A DNA stretch of 64,000 nucleotides, taken from positions 372,001 through 436,000 of the forward strand of contig NZ_JAUSSK010000002.1 of the NCBI RefSeq assembly GCF_030812295.1. The letters are read 5' to 3'. Source of the DNA: Luteibacter jiangsuensis. Its GTDB lineage: Bacteria > Pseudomonadota > Gammaproteobacteria > Xanthomonadales > Rhodanobacteraceae. Shown here piece by piece: positions 41,589 to 50,600 of the stretch (position 1 is its first letter; each line of letters starts with the position of its first letter). The notes under the pieces were generated by a model that was not told where the DNA came from, ran no database searches, and was given only the letters and a program-made list of their open reading frames with translations. Both the position numbers and the translations under genes were made by a program.

Positions 41589-41624
41589 ACGACGCCGGGG
41601 TGTCGAAGACATCCCCGGCGTCGT
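41589..41624 (-). terminator. Terminator-like hairpin between dnaN and recF
   Basis: Arms ACGACGCCGGGG and CCCCGGCGTCGT are perfect 12-bp complements, and the loop extends the stem with TGTC/GACA around GAA. On the minus strand it is followed by CGTTTTAG. It stands 26 bases after the dnaN stop and could reduce read-through into recF. Confidence 0.7.
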
Positions 41625-41650
41625 GGGCCGAACTTTAACGTGCCTGCGGG

Positions 41651-42751
41651 TCAGAGGCGAAGCGGCATCACCACATGGCGAGCTTCCTCGTTGCCCTCTT
41701 CCTGCAGGAGGCAGCTCGACTGGGCATCGCGCAGGTTGATGCGCACCTTGTCACCTCGAAGCGCCCCGAGGGCATCCAGCAGGTAACCCACGTTGAAGCC
41801 GACGGCAAGATCGTCGACGACGGTCTCCGCTTCGACTTCTTCCTGGGCTTCTTCCTGCTCGGGATTGTGCGCCACGATCCTGATACGGCCGGGGCTGAGT
41901 TCGAGCTTCACGCCACGGTATTTTTCGTTGGAAAGAATCGCCGCGCGCTGCAATGCGCTGCGCAGCACATCACGCTCGATCGTCGCTGTCTTGTCGGCAC
42001 CGAGCGGAATCACGGCCTCGTAGTCAGGGAAGCGGCCGTCGATCAGTTTCGAGGTGAAAACGACTCCGCCGCGCCGAACACGCAGGTGATTGCGACCAAA
42101 CTCGAGCTCGACCGAACCCTCGCCGGCCTCGAAAAGGCCGATGAGCTCGTTTACGCCCTTGCGCGGGATGATGATCTGGCGGCGGGCGGACACCGAGCTT
42201 TCAAGCTTGGTTTCCTTCAACGCCAGACGGTGACCATCGGTGGCCACGCAGCGCAGCGTGTGTTCCTGAAGGTCCAGCAACATGCCGTTCAAGTAATAGC
42301 GCACGTCCTGATTGGCCATGGCGAACGCGGTTCGATCCATCAGGTCTCGCAGGACCTCTTCCGGCAGGGTGACCCGTTCGACCAGTTCAATTTCGTCGAT
42401 GGTCGGAAACTCGCTCGACGGCAGCGTGGCCAACGTGAAACGGCTGCGGCCAGCGTTGAGCGCGATGCGCTCACCGTTCAACTTGATGTCGATTTTCGCG
42501 CCATCAGGCAACGCACGAACGATGTCGAACAGCTTTCGCGCTGGAATCGTGATCTCGCCTTCCTGCACGCCGTCGGCGGCGGTGGTGGCGATCATCTCCA
42601 CTTCGAGGTCGGTGCCGGTGAAGGACACCTCGCTACCGGAGGCGCGCACCAGAAGGTTGGCCAGCACGGGCAGCGTCTGGCGGCGTTCCACCACGCCCAC
42701 CACCTGCTGCAGGGGTTTGAGCAGTACTTCCCTCTGGATGCTGAATTGCAT
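41651..42751 (-). CDS. dnaN: DNA polymerase III sliding clamp (beta)
   Basis: 366 residues, normal length. It starts MQFSIQREVLLKPLQQVVGV and ends EARHVVMPLRL, the conserved clamp end; three similar domains are visible, with SRFTLATLPSSEFPTIDE and DGHRLALKETKLESSV in the middle. The clamp tethers the polymerase to DNA. GGAGTAGGGGACGC precedes the ATG. The gene follows the candidate origin. Confidence 0.98.
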   Translation of the reverse strand: MQFSIQREVLLKPLQQVVGVVERRQTLPVLANLLVRASGSEVSFTGTDLEVEMIATTAADGVQEGEITIPARKLFDIVRALPDGAKIDIKLNGERIALNAGRSRFTLATLPSSEFPTIDEIELVERVTLPEEVLRDLMDRTAFAMANQDVRYYLNGMLLDLQEHTLRCVATDGHRLALKETKLESSVSARRQIIIPRKGVNELIGLFEAGEGSVELEFGRNHLRVRRGGVVFTSKLIDGRFPDYEAVIPLGADKTATIERDVLRSALQRAAILSNEKYRGVKLELSPGRIRIVAHNPEQEEAQEEVEAETVVDDLAVGFNVGYLLDALGALRGDKVRINLRDAQSSCLLQEEGNEEARHVVMPLRL

Positions 42752-42964
42752 GCGTCCCCTACTCCTGCTTTTAAGTTTTTAAGATTTTATTAGTGGTAGT
42801 TGTAGGGCCGGTGGATATCTTGAAAAGTCTGAAAAGTATTTCTTCTTCAAAGACTTGTTCAAAAATATCGACTGGCCTGAACACGCGGTTTCGTGTGGGT
42901 GCCTTGTGGATAACTTCGGGCCTCAAAACCGTCCTCCATCCATCCACCTATTATCCACAGGTTC
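42752..42964. other. oriC: Candidate chromosome replication origin between dnaA and dnaN
   Basis: 213 bases with two perfect DnaA boxes: TTATCCACA on the minus strand (42905-42913, read TGTGGATAA) and on the plus strand (42951-42959). Beside them, 42770-42880 is strikingly AT-rich for this genome, as expected of an unwinding element. In Xanthomonas the origin is placed in this gene interval as I recall. The other large gap near dnaA (44318-44507) shows no such box. Strand-skew data would settle it. Confidence 0.75.
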
Positions 42965-44317
42965 TCAGCCCGTCAATATACGGATGAGCTGCTCCCAATC
43001 CTGGCGCATGCGCACGTCTTTCTCGCAGAAACCGCGAATCGTGCGGCAAGCGTGCAGCACCGTCGTATGGTCGCGGCCGCCAAAGGCTTCCCCGATCTCC
43101 GGCAGGCTGTGCTCGGTCAATTCCTTGGATAGCGCCATGGCTACTTGCCGGGGGCGCGCCAGGGAGCGTACACGCCGTTTGGAGAGCAGGTCGGAGAGGC
43201 GCACCTGGTAGTAATCCGCCACCGTCTTCTGGATGTTCGGCACGGTGACCGCTTGCGCGTGCGTGTTCAGCAGGTCGCGCAGGGTTTCCTCGGCGAAGTC
43301 GGTGGTGATCGGCTTGCGGTAGAAGTTGGCGCGGGCGGCAAGCGTGTTCAGCGCGCCCTCGAGGTCGCGCACGTTCGAACGGATGCGCCGGGCGAGCAGC
43401 ATCGCCACGTCCTCGGACACTTCCATGCCCTTGTCCGCCGCCTTGGAGAGCAGGATGGCCGCGCGCGTCTCGAAATCCGGCGGCTCGATCGCCACCGACA
43501 AGCCCCAGCCAAGGCGCGACTTCAACCGTGGCTCCAGCTTGTCGAGTTCCTTCGGATAGCGGTCGCAGGTGAGGATGATCTGCTGCTTCGCCTCGAACAA
43601 CGCGTTGAAGGTATGGAAGAACTCTTCCTGCGTGGTGTCCTTGCCGGCGAAGAACTGGATGTCGTCGATCAGCAGCGCGTCCACCGAGCGGAAGCGGCGC
43701 TTGAAGTCGTCCATGTTCTTTTGTTGCAGCGCCTTCACCATGCCGCTGACGAACTGCTCCGAGCGCAGGTACAGCACCTTGGCTCCCGGGTTGTTCTGCA
43801 TCAGCAGGTTGCCGGCCGCGTGCATAAGGTGCGTCTTGCCCAGGCCCGTGCCGCCGTACAGCAGCAGCGGGTTATAGGCGCGGCCCGGGTTCATCGCCAC
43901 CTGCATCGCCGCGGCCTTGCCCAGCTGGTTCGATTTGCCTTCCACGAAGGTCTCGAACGTGTAGTGCGGATCGAGGTTATGTACGTGCGGCGGCTCCGGC
44001 GCCGCTTCCGGTGCGCGTGGCGATGCCGGCGTGGAAGCGTGCGTGGCCGACGCCGGGCGCATGGGCGCCGGGCGGCCGCCGGACGAACCGACTTCCAGGC
44101 GCACGGGCAGGGCGCGGCCCGTCAGGTGTTCCACGATCGACTGGATTTTCACCAGGTATTGCTCGCGCACCGTATCCAGCGAATAGGGGTTGGGCGCGTA
44201 CAGGAACAGGCCGGTCGGATCCTCCCGCGGCTGCAGGGGCATCAGCCAGGTATGGACATCCTCGGCGCTCAATTCGCCTTCAAGACGCTCGAGACAGCGT
44301 CTCCAGAGATCACTCAT
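42965..44317 (-). CDS. dnaA: Chromosomal replication initiator DnaA
   Basis: 450 residues from the ATG at 44317 ([20 protein letters not shown]). Domain I is followed by a variable proline/alanine-rich linker (about 80-115). AAA+ has Walker [18 protein letters not shown] near 153, Walker [17 protein letters not shown] and an arginine finger region. The C-terminal DNA-binding domain has [16 protein letters not shown]. It opens the origin that lies just beyond its stop. Confidence 0.98.
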   Translation of the reverse strand: MSDLWRRCLERLEGELSAEDVHTWLMPLQPREDPTGLFLYAPNPYSLDTVREQYLVKIQSIVEHLTGRALPVRLEVGSSGGRPAPMRPASATHASTPASPRAPEAAPEPPHVHNLDPHYTFETFVEGKSNQLGKAAAMQVAMNPGRAYNPLLLYGGTGLGKTHLMHAAGNLLMQNNPGAKVLYLRSEQFVSGMVKALQQKNMDDFKRRFRSVDALLIDDIQFFAGKDTTQEEFFHTFNALFEAKQQIILTCDRYPKELDKLEPRLKSRLGWGLSVAIEPPDFETRAAILLSKAADKGMEVSEDVAMLLARRIRSNVRDLEGALNTLAARANFYRKPITTDFAEETLRDLLNTHAQAVTVPNIQKTVADYYQVRLSDLLSKRRVRSLARPRQVAMALSKELTEHSLPEIGEAFGGRDHTTVLHACRTIRGFCEKDVRMRQDWEQLIRILTG

Positions 44318-44439
44318 CGGGTATTCTTGCCACAGAAGGGGCGCATGCGCGCGGGGTGGACGACGAAGTCTACCAGCGTCCGGCCCCTCGCCGGAGTCCA
44401 CCTGGCTGTGGGCTTCACCCTGCCGCCGTGCCCAAACGG

Positions 44440-44469
44440 TTGACAGTCCTCGCGAATCTCAGCCATACT
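44440..44469 (+). promoter_or_regulatory. Predicted sigma-70 promoter for rpmH
   Basis: A consensus -35 TTGACA at 44440-44445 and a -10-like CATACT at 44464-44469 with 18 bases between. The start would fall about 35 bases before the rpmH ATG. Spacing and the perfect -35 support it. Confidence 0.65.
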
Positions 44470-44507
44470 TTCCGGCCATATTCAATCTTCACCCGGATGT
44501 CAGCGCC

Positions 44508-44642
44508 ATGAAGCGTACTTTCCAGCCCAGCAAGCTCAAGCGCGCCCGCACCCACGGCTTCCGCGCTCGTATGGCCACGGCCGACGGCCGCAAGATCCTC
44601 AACGCGCGCCGCGCGAAGGGTCGCAAGCGCCTGATCCCGTAA
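44508..44642 (+). CDS. rpmH: Ribosomal protein L34
   Basis: 44 residues, standard size: [20 protein letters not shown] and a basic end [12 protein letters not shown] component of the large ribosomal subunit. It is divergent from dnaA and followed 14 bases later by rnpA, as in most bacteria. Confidence 0.98.
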   Translation: MKRTFQPSKLKRARTHGFRARMATADGRKILNARRAKGRKRLIP

Positions 44643-44656
44643 GCGGCTCGCCTGTC

Positions 44657-45037
44657 GTGCGTGCCGCAGCCTTGCCGCGCGATGCGCGGCTTCGCCGCGC
44701 CGCCGACTTCGCAGCGTTGCGAACAGTCAGCGGTCGCCTCGGCGGCCGCTGTTTTCTTTTGCGCTTCGGAAATAACGAGCTCGACACCGCCCGGCTCGGC
44801 CTGGCCATATCCAAGCGCTGTTCCAAGCGCGCCGTCGACCGCAACCGGATCAAGCGCCTGGCGCGTGAGGCATTTCGCCATGCGCGCCCCGCCCTGCCGC
44901 CTGTCGATATTCTGGTCATGGCCCGCGACAGCGCGGTCGACGAGACCGGCGCGGTGCTCCTGGCCGAGCTCGATGCCCTGTTTCGCCGTATCCGGCCGTT
45001 GAAGCGCGAGGGTGCCGACGGCACAATCGCGCGTTGA
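44657..45037 (+). CDS. rnpA: Ribonuclease P protein component
   Basis: 126 residues with a GTG start. The conserved RNA-binding motif is AVDRNRIKRLAREAFRH; also RLRRAADFAALR and GLAISKRCSKRAVDRN. It helps the RNase P RNA cut tRNA 5' leaders. The start could instead be slightly later, but no better ribosome site is visible. The next gene is yidC, 64 bases on, without yidD between. Confidence 0.96.
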   Translation: MRAAALPRDARLRRAADFAALRTVSGRLGGRCFLLRFGNNELDTARLGLAISKRCSKRAVDRNRIKRLAREAFRHARPALPPVDILVMARDSAVDETGAVLLAELDALFRRIRPLKREGADGTIAR

Positions 45038-45101
45038 CCTTCCCGTCCTTCCCGCCTTTCCCGGCCATCCGGCCGTGGCGCCATTCGGATCTGGCCCTGC
45101 A

Positions 45102-46799
45102 ATGAATCAAACGCGCACGCTCCTCTTCTTCGCGCTCATGTTCGTGGCGTACCTGCTGTGGACAGAATGGGAGAAGGACTACGGTCCCCAACCGGCCGCT
45201 CCGACCCCGGCGGCCCAGACCGATGCCGGCAAACCGAACACGGACAGCAGCATTCCCGGCGCCGCCGCTCCGGCCAAGGTGCCGGGCGACGCCGCCGCGC
45301 CCGCCGAGGAAGGCAAGGCAGAACTGGTCACGTTGTCGAACGATGTGCTCCGCCTGACCATCGACACCCGTGGCGGCAGCATCGTCCGTTCGGAACTGCT
45401 GGCCTATCCGAACGAGCCGGTCACCAAGAAGAATCCCAACCCGCCGCCGGCACGCCTGCTCGACGACGAGGCAGCGCATTTCTTCGCCGCCCAGGATGGT
45501 CTGGTCAGCAACACGGGCGCCGCGCCCGATCATCGCGCGTTGTTCCATGCGGAGAAGACCCAGGCCGCATTGGCCGACGGCGAGAAGTCGGTGAGCGTCG
45601 ACCTTACCTGGACCGATCCGTCGGGCCTCAAGGTGGTCAAGCGTTATACCTTGAAGCGCACCGACTACGTGGTCGATCTCGACCAGCGCGTGGAGAACGG
45701 AACGAGCACGGCATGGACAGGCAATGCCTATCACCAGCTGCAGCGCGTTCCCGCCGAGAAGGTGAACTGGTTCAAGGCCTATACCGATCCGGCCCAGCAC
45801 AGTTTCTTCGGCGCCGCGTGGTACAGCCCTGAAAGCAAGTTCGAATCGCTGCCCTTCCTCGATTTCACCAAGAAGCCGCTCAACCGCCAGATCACCGGCG
45901 GTTGGATCAGCATGCTGCAGCATTACTTCTTCGTCGCCTGGATTCCGCCGGCCGACCAGTCGGTGAACTACAGCAGCACCATCGTCGACCCCAACTCGGC
46001 GACGCCGCGTTATCTCGTGCGCGCGTTCGGTCCCACCATCCAGGTGGCGCCGGGCCAGGCCGTGGACAGTGTCGCGCGCTTGTACATCGGTCCGAAGCTG
46101 CAAGGCACGCTCGATGTCATCGCCCCGGGCCTGGAGCTGACCAGTAACTATGGCTGGCTGACGATCATCGCCCAGCCGCTGCACTGGTTGTTGTCGCAGT
46201 TGCACGCGATCAGCGGCAACTGGGGCGTGGCGATCATCCTGCTCGTGCTGCTGATCAAGGCGGCGCTCTACAAGCTGACCGATGCGCAGTTCCGCTCGGG
46301 TGCGCGCATGCGCAAGTTGCAGCCCCGCGTCGCCGCGCTCAAGGAGCGCTACGGCGACGATCGCATGAAGATGCAGCAGGCCATGATGGAGCTGTACAAG
46401 AAGGAGAAGGTCAATCCGATGGCGGGTTGCCTGCCCATCCTGATCACCTTCCCGATCTTCATCGGCCTGCTCCGCGTGTTGTCCGAGTCCATCGAACTGC
46501 GCCACGCGCCGTTCTTTGGCTGGATCCACGATCTCTCGGCGCCCGATCCGTTCTACGTGCTGCCGGTGCTCTATTTCCTGGTCACCCTGCTCACCCAGCG
46601 CATGATGCCGACCGCCGGCATGGACCCGACCCAGGCCAAGATGATGAAGGTGATGCCGTTGATTTTCGGCGTCTTCTTCGCCTTCTTCCCCTCGGGTCTG
46701 GTGCTTTACTGGACCGTGAACGGCGCCACCAGCCTGCTCCAGCAGTGGTGGATCAACCGGAGTGTCGACAGGGCCGACATCAAGGCCAAGACGGCATGA
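45102..46799 (+). CDS. yidC: Membrane protein insertase YidC
   Basis: 565 residues from the ATG at 45102 (MNQTRTLLFFALMFVAYLLW). After helix 1 there is a periplasmic P1 domain (about 60-335, with TLKRTDYVVDLDQRVENGTS). The insertase core follows, with helices around 350-540: YGWLTIIAQPLHWLLSQLHA, AIILLVLLIKAALY, KEKVNPMAGCLPILITFPIF and FFAFFPSGLVLYWTVNGATS. It inserts inner-membrane proteins alone or with SecYEG. Confidence 0.98.
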   Translation: MNQTRTLLFFALMFVAYLLWTEWEKDYGPQPAAPTPAAQTDAGKPNTDSSIPGAAAPAKVPGDAAAPAEEGKAELVTLSNDVLRLTIDTRGGSIVRSELLAYPNEPVTKKNPNPPPARLLDDEAAHFFAAQDGLVSNTGAAPDHRALFHAEKTQAALADGEKSVSVDLTWTDPSGLKVVKRYTLKRTDYVVDLDQRVENGTSTAWTGNAYHQLQRVPAEKVNWFKAYTDPAQHSFFGAAWYSPESKFESLPFLDFTKKPLNRQITGGWISMLQHYFFVAWIPPADQSVNYSSTIVDPNSATPRYLVRAFGPTIQVAPGQAVDSVARLYIGPKLQGTLDVIAPGLELTSNYGWLTIIAQPLHWLLSQLHAISGNWGVAIILLVLLIKAALYKLTDAQFRSGARMRKLQPRVAALKERYGDDRMKMQQAMMELYKKEKVNPMAGCLPILITFPIFIGLLRVLSESIELRHAPFFGWIHDLSAPDPFYVLPVLYFLVTLLTQRMMPTAGMDPTQAKMMKVMPLIFGVFFAFFPSGLVLYWTVNGATSLLQQWWINRSVDRADIKAKTA

Positions 46800-46851
46800 T
46801 CACCGGGCGGCGCGTCGAAAGACGCGCCGCTTCGCTATCGACAGGTAAGCC

Positions 46852-48195
46852 ATGAACCACGGCGAAGACACCATCGCAGCCATCGCCACGGGTGCCGGCG
46901 CGGCCGGTGTCGGCGCCGTTCGTATTTCGGGCCCACGTGCGCCGGCGATCGCCCGCGCCATGCTTGGACGCGAGCCGGTACCGCGTCACGCCCATTTCGC
47001 CGCGTTCCGCGATGGCGACGGTGAACTGATCGATCGCGGCATCCTGCTCTATTTCCCCGGCCCGGCTTCGTACACCGGCGAACACGTGCTCGAGTTGCAA
47101 GGCCACGGAAGCGCCGTGCTGCTCGACGCCCTGCTTCGCCGGACGATAGCCCTCGGCGCGCGCCTTGCGCGACCCGGTGAGTTCACCGAGCGCGCCTTCC
47201 TCAACGGCAAGCTCGACCTCGTCCAGGCGGAAGCGGTGGCCGATGTCGTCGCCGCCACGTCCGAAGCGGGCGCGCGCGCCGCGTTGCGCTCCATGGAAGG
47301 CGTGTTCTCCGCGCGCGTGGACGAATTGCTCGGCGAACTGATAGCGCTACGTGTGCATATCGAGGCGGCCATCGATTTTCCCGAAGAGGAAATCGATTTC
47401 CTCGCCGATCCGGTGATCGGTCGAAACCTGGCGGGCCTGCGTGCGAATCTCGACGCCTTGCTGGTCGAAACCCGCCGTGGCGTGCGCCTCAACGACGGTA
47501 TCGTGGTAGCCATCGTGGGACGCCCGAACGCGGGTAAGTCCAGCCTGTTGAACGCGCTCGCAGGACAGGAGCGCGCCATCGTCACCGATATCCCCGGTAC
47601 GACCCGCGACGTCTTGCGAGAGTCGGTGAGCATCGACGGCGCCACCTTCGAGCTCGCGGATACAGCGGGCCTTCGCGAGTCCGACGACGTCGTCGAACGC
47701 GAGGGCATCCGTCGCGCTCGCGCACAACTCGAACGCTGCGATGTCGCGCTGCTCGTCACCGACGATGAGCATGCGAACGAGGATCTCGCATTCTTCGCCG
47801 GCACGCCAAGCCACGCGACCCGCGTCGTCGTCATCAACAAGATCGACCTGTCGGCGTCGACGGCCCATCGCGAACACCGGGGCGGGTACGAAACCCTCTG
47901 GCTGTCCGCACGCACGGGCGAAGGCCTGAATCAGCTGCGCGCGATGTTGCGCGACCTGGCGACAGCCGGTGCTGGTGAGGGCGCTTTCAGCGCACGTCGT
48001 CGTCACGTCGTGGCGCTGGAGTCGGTGCGCGATTATCTGGATCGTACGGCTGGCGTCTTGCATGACAGCCACGCGGGTGAACTCGCTGCTGAAGAACTGC
48101 GTCATGCACAGCAGGCGCTCGGCGAGATTACCGGCACGTATTCGTCCGACGATCTGCTTGGGGCGATCTTCAGTTCGTTTTGTATTGGTAAGTGA
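46852..48195 (+). CDS. mnmE: tRNA modification GTPase MnmE
   Basis: 447 residues. The N-terminal folate-binding domain has DTIAAIATGAGAAGVGAVRI and GEFTERAFLNGKLDLVQAEA. The G domain has GRPNAGKSSLLNAL, DIPGTTRDVLRE, DTAGLRESDD and NKID. The C-terminus is FCIGK with the essential cysteine. With MnmG it modifies wobble uridine of some tRNAs. It ends the rpmH-rnpA-yidC-mnmE series. Confidence 0.98.
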   Translation: MNHGEDTIAAIATGAGAAGVGAVRISGPRAPAIARAMLGREPVPRHAHFAAFRDGDGELIDRGILLYFPGPASYTGEHVLELQGHGSAVLLDALLRRTIALGARLARPGEFTERAFLNGKLDLVQAEAVADVVAATSEAGARAALRSMEGVFSARVDELLGELIALRVHIEAAIDFPEEEIDFLADPVIGRNLAGLRANLDALLVETRRGVRLNDGIVVAIVGRPNAGKSSLLNALAGQERAIVTDIPGTTRDVLRESVSIDGATFELADTAGLRESDDVVEREGIRRARAQLERCDVALLVTDDEHANEDLAFFAGTPSHATRVVVINKIDLSASTAHREHRGGYETLWLSARTGEGLNQLRAMLRDLATAGAGEGAFSARRRHVVALESVRDYLDRTAGVLHDSHAGELAAEELRHAQQALGEITGTYSSDDLLGAIFSSFCIGK

Positions 48196-48200
48196 GGCGG

Positions 48201-48230
48201 GATGAATCGCGGACAGGGTCCGCTCCCACC
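48201..48230 (+). repeat. Single REP-like unit after mnmE
   Basis: GATGAATCGCGGACAGGGTC continuing CGCTCCCACC, a slightly diverged version of the unit found at 32.0, 53.1, 54.0 and 62.6 kb. It lies in the convergent gap between mnmE and the MFS gene. Confidence 0.6.
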
Positions 48231-48287
48231 GAGCGTGCCGCCGCGCCGCGCATGTAGCCCCATCTGAGCGTGCAGCCCGATGGGGCG

Positions 48288-49511
48288 TCAGCAGGGCTCT
48301 GGCGCGGCGGCGATGGCGCGGCGCTCGTTGGTGACGGACACCGACCAGATCGCCAGCCCAGCGATGGCCAGCAGGCTGCCGACCCATCCCGGCGACGTCC
48401 ACCCGTACCCGTGCGCGATCGCAAGTCCGCCGAGGAATGGCCCCAGCGCGTTCGCCGTATTGAATGCCGAGTGATTCAACGAAGCCGCCAGTCCCTGCGC
48501 GTCGCCCGCGACATCCATCAGCCGTGTCTGCAATACGGTGCCGAGTGCGCCGCCGATGCCGATGAGGAAGACGTCGAGCCCGAGTGTCCAGACATTGCCG
48601 GCAGCCAGCGGAAACAGCGCCAGCATCACCATGCTCCACACGAGTAATCCGCCCGCGGTGCGCATCAGCGCGCGGTCGGCGAACACGGGCACCACCATGT
48701 TGCCGACGGTCAGGCCGACACCGAAGATGCCGATGACCCAGGGAACGGTGTGCAACGGCATGTGCGTGACGGAAATGAGGATATCGGCCAGGTACGTGTA
48801 GACGGCGAACATGCCGCCGAAGCCGATGGCGCCGATGGCCAGGGTGAGCCACACCTGCGGACGTTTCAGTGCGCCGAGTTCCCGTAGCGGGCTGGCGTCC
48901 TTGTCCGCCGCGACTTCCGGTGCGAATACCGCCACGGCCGTCATGGTTGCGATGCCGAGCACGGCGACGAGCGCGAACGCCCAGCGCCACCCCACGGCCT
49001 GGCCGAGCCAGCTGGCCAGCGGCACGCCCACCACCGTCGCGAACGTGAGGCCGAGGAACATCTGGCCCACGGCGCGGGTCCGCCGGTTCGCAGGCACCAG
49101 GGAGGAGGCGACCAGGGCCGCCACGCCGAAGTACGCGCCGTGCGGCAGTCCGGCGAGGAAACGGAACACCAGCATCCAGTGATAGTTCGGCGATAGCCCC
49201 GTGAGGCCGTTGAAGACCGTGAACATGGCCATCAGAAGCAGCAGCAGGCGGCGGCGCGGCACGCGCGCACCCAGCACCGTCATGATCGGCGCTCCGACCA
49301 CCACGCCCAGCGCGTAGGCACTGATGACGTGGCCGGCGGTGGGCGCATCGATGCCGAGCCCCTGCGCGAACAACGGCAGCATGCTCATCGAGGCGAACTC
49401 GGTGGTGCCGATGGCGAAGCCGCCCACGGCCAGGGCAAGGATCACCAGGCCGACATGGGGGGCGCGGACGGGCGGCGTGCCCGGAGCGATCGCGGGAGCG
49501 GTGGAGGTCAT
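48288..49511 (-). CDS. MFS efflux transporter (AraJ/drug-resistance type)
   Basis: 407 residues with 12 predicted membrane helices. The start GLVILALAVGGFAIGTTEFA is the typical helix 1 of the DHA1/AraJ group; motif C-like GLPHGAYFGVAALVASSLVP follows, and MFLGLTFATVVGVPLASWLG. These proteins export sugars, drugs or metabolites. It is 52 bases after the LysR gene in the same direction, so the regulator may control it. Substrate unknown. Confidence 0.88.
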   Translation of the reverse strand: MTSTAPAIAPGTPPVRAPHVGLVILALAVGGFAIGTTEFASMSMLPLFAQGLGIDAPTAGHVISAYALGVVVGAPIMTVLGARVPRRRLLLLLMAMFTVFNGLTGLSPNYHWMLVFRFLAGLPHGAYFGVAALVASSLVPANRRTRAVGQMFLGLTFATVVGVPLASWLGQAVGWRWAFALVAVLGIATMTAVAVFAPEVAADKDASPLRELGALKRPQVWLTLAIGAIGFGGMFAVYTYLADILISVTHMPLHTVPWVIGIFGVGLTVGNMVVPVFADRALMRTAGGLLVWSMVMLALFPLAAGNVWTLGLDVFLIGIGGALGTVLQTRLMDVAGDAQGLAASLNHSAFNTANALGPFLGGLAIAHGYGWTSPGWVGSLLAIAGLAIWSVSVTNERRAIAAAPEPC

Positions 49512-49563
49512 GGAAGGCCCGGAGATAAGGGGCGCATCGCCTTGGTGCGACGCAGCATGCCGT

Positions 49564-50490
49564 CTAGGATACGCCCGGTGCCCGGGCGGTCGCCACCGTC
49601 CAGCGGGCGTCGCGGACGAATTCCACGAAGGCCCGCAAGGCCGAGGTCACCCGCCGCTGGCGCGGGTAATACAGCATGAAGCCCGGGTACGGAGGGCACC
49701 AGTCCTCCAGCACGCGGACAAGTTTCCCCTCGCGAACGAGGTCCGCCACCTGGTCTTCCAGCACCAGGGTCACGCCGATGCCGGTAAGGGCGGCTTCGAC
49801 GGAAAGACGGAAGTCGCCGAAGGTGACACGACCGCGCACATCCAGGTCGAGCTTCGTCGCGCCCTGTTCGAATTCCCACTTGTAGAGACGCCCGCTGGGA
49901 AAGCGAAAGCGGATGCAGTCGTGTTGGAAGAGGTCGTTGGGATGCTTCGGCATGCCGTGCGTGGCGAAGTATTCCGGTGAGGCCACGCACGCGCCACGCT
50001 GCTCGCCTCCGATCGGCACCGCGATCATGTCTTCGGGCACCGCTTCGAGAAAGCGGATGCCCGCATCGAATCCGAGCGCGACGATATCGACCAGGCTGTC
50101 GTTGTCCACCGCCTCGAAGTGGATATCCGGATAGGTGGCGAGGAACCGGGGCAGGAGCTCCGGCAACAACAATTGGGCCGTCACCCGCGGCATGTTGATG
50201 CGCAAGGTGCCGGCGGGCGTCGCGCGGAAGTTGTTCATTTCCTCCAGCGCTTCGTTCACGTCGGTGAGCGCCGGCTGCAACCGTTCGAGCAGGCGCTGCC
50301 CCGCCTCGGTCAGCGAGACACTGCGTGTGGTCCGGTGAAACAAGGTCACGCCCAGCCGCTCTTCGAGCCCGCGGATCGCGTAACTGATCGCCGACGTGGA
50401 CAAGGTGAGTTCCGCCCCTGCCTTGCGGAAGCTGGCGTGGCGGGCGACCGCGGCGAAGGCCGCGAGATGGGAAAGGTTATCGGGTCGCAT
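49564..50490 (-). CDS. LysR-family transcriptional regulator
   Basis: 308 residues from the ATG at 50490 (MRPDNLSHLAAFAAVARHAS). The N-terminal helix-turn-helix is RKAGAELTLSTSAISYAIRG with LEERLGVTLFHRTTRSVSLT; the rest is the substrate-binding fold (VDIVALGFDAGIRFLEAVPE). Close to regulators that face an oxidoreductase: it is divergent from the alcohol dehydrogenase 110 bases away and probably controls it. Confidence 0.9.
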   Translation of the reverse strand: MRPDNLSHLAAFAAVARHASFRKAGAELTLSTSAISYAIRGLEERLGVTLFHRTTRSVSLTEAGQRLLERLQPALTDVNEALEEMNNFRATPAGTLRINMPRVTAQLLLPELLPRFLATYPDIHFEAVDNDSLVDIVALGFDAGIRFLEAVPEDMIAVPIGGEQRGACVASPEYFATHGMPKHPNDLFQHDCIRFRFPSGRLYKWEFEQGATKLDLDVRGRVTFGDFRLSVEAALTGIGVTLVLEDQVADLVREGKLVRVLEDWCPPYPGFMLYYPRQRRVTSALRAFVEFVRDARWTVATARAPGVS

Positions 50491-50600
50491 GATTGTGAAG
50501 GATAACTCAACGATTCGTGCCGTAATCCCCGCTGGCGAGAACGATTGTTGAACCATTACCGTTACCGGCTACCGAACCACTCCAGAAGAGGATGACTCCC

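Noticed and set aside
44916-46529. A 537-codon minus-strand frame opposite yidC
   Set aside because: Antisense of a conserved gene; no domain or ribosome site.
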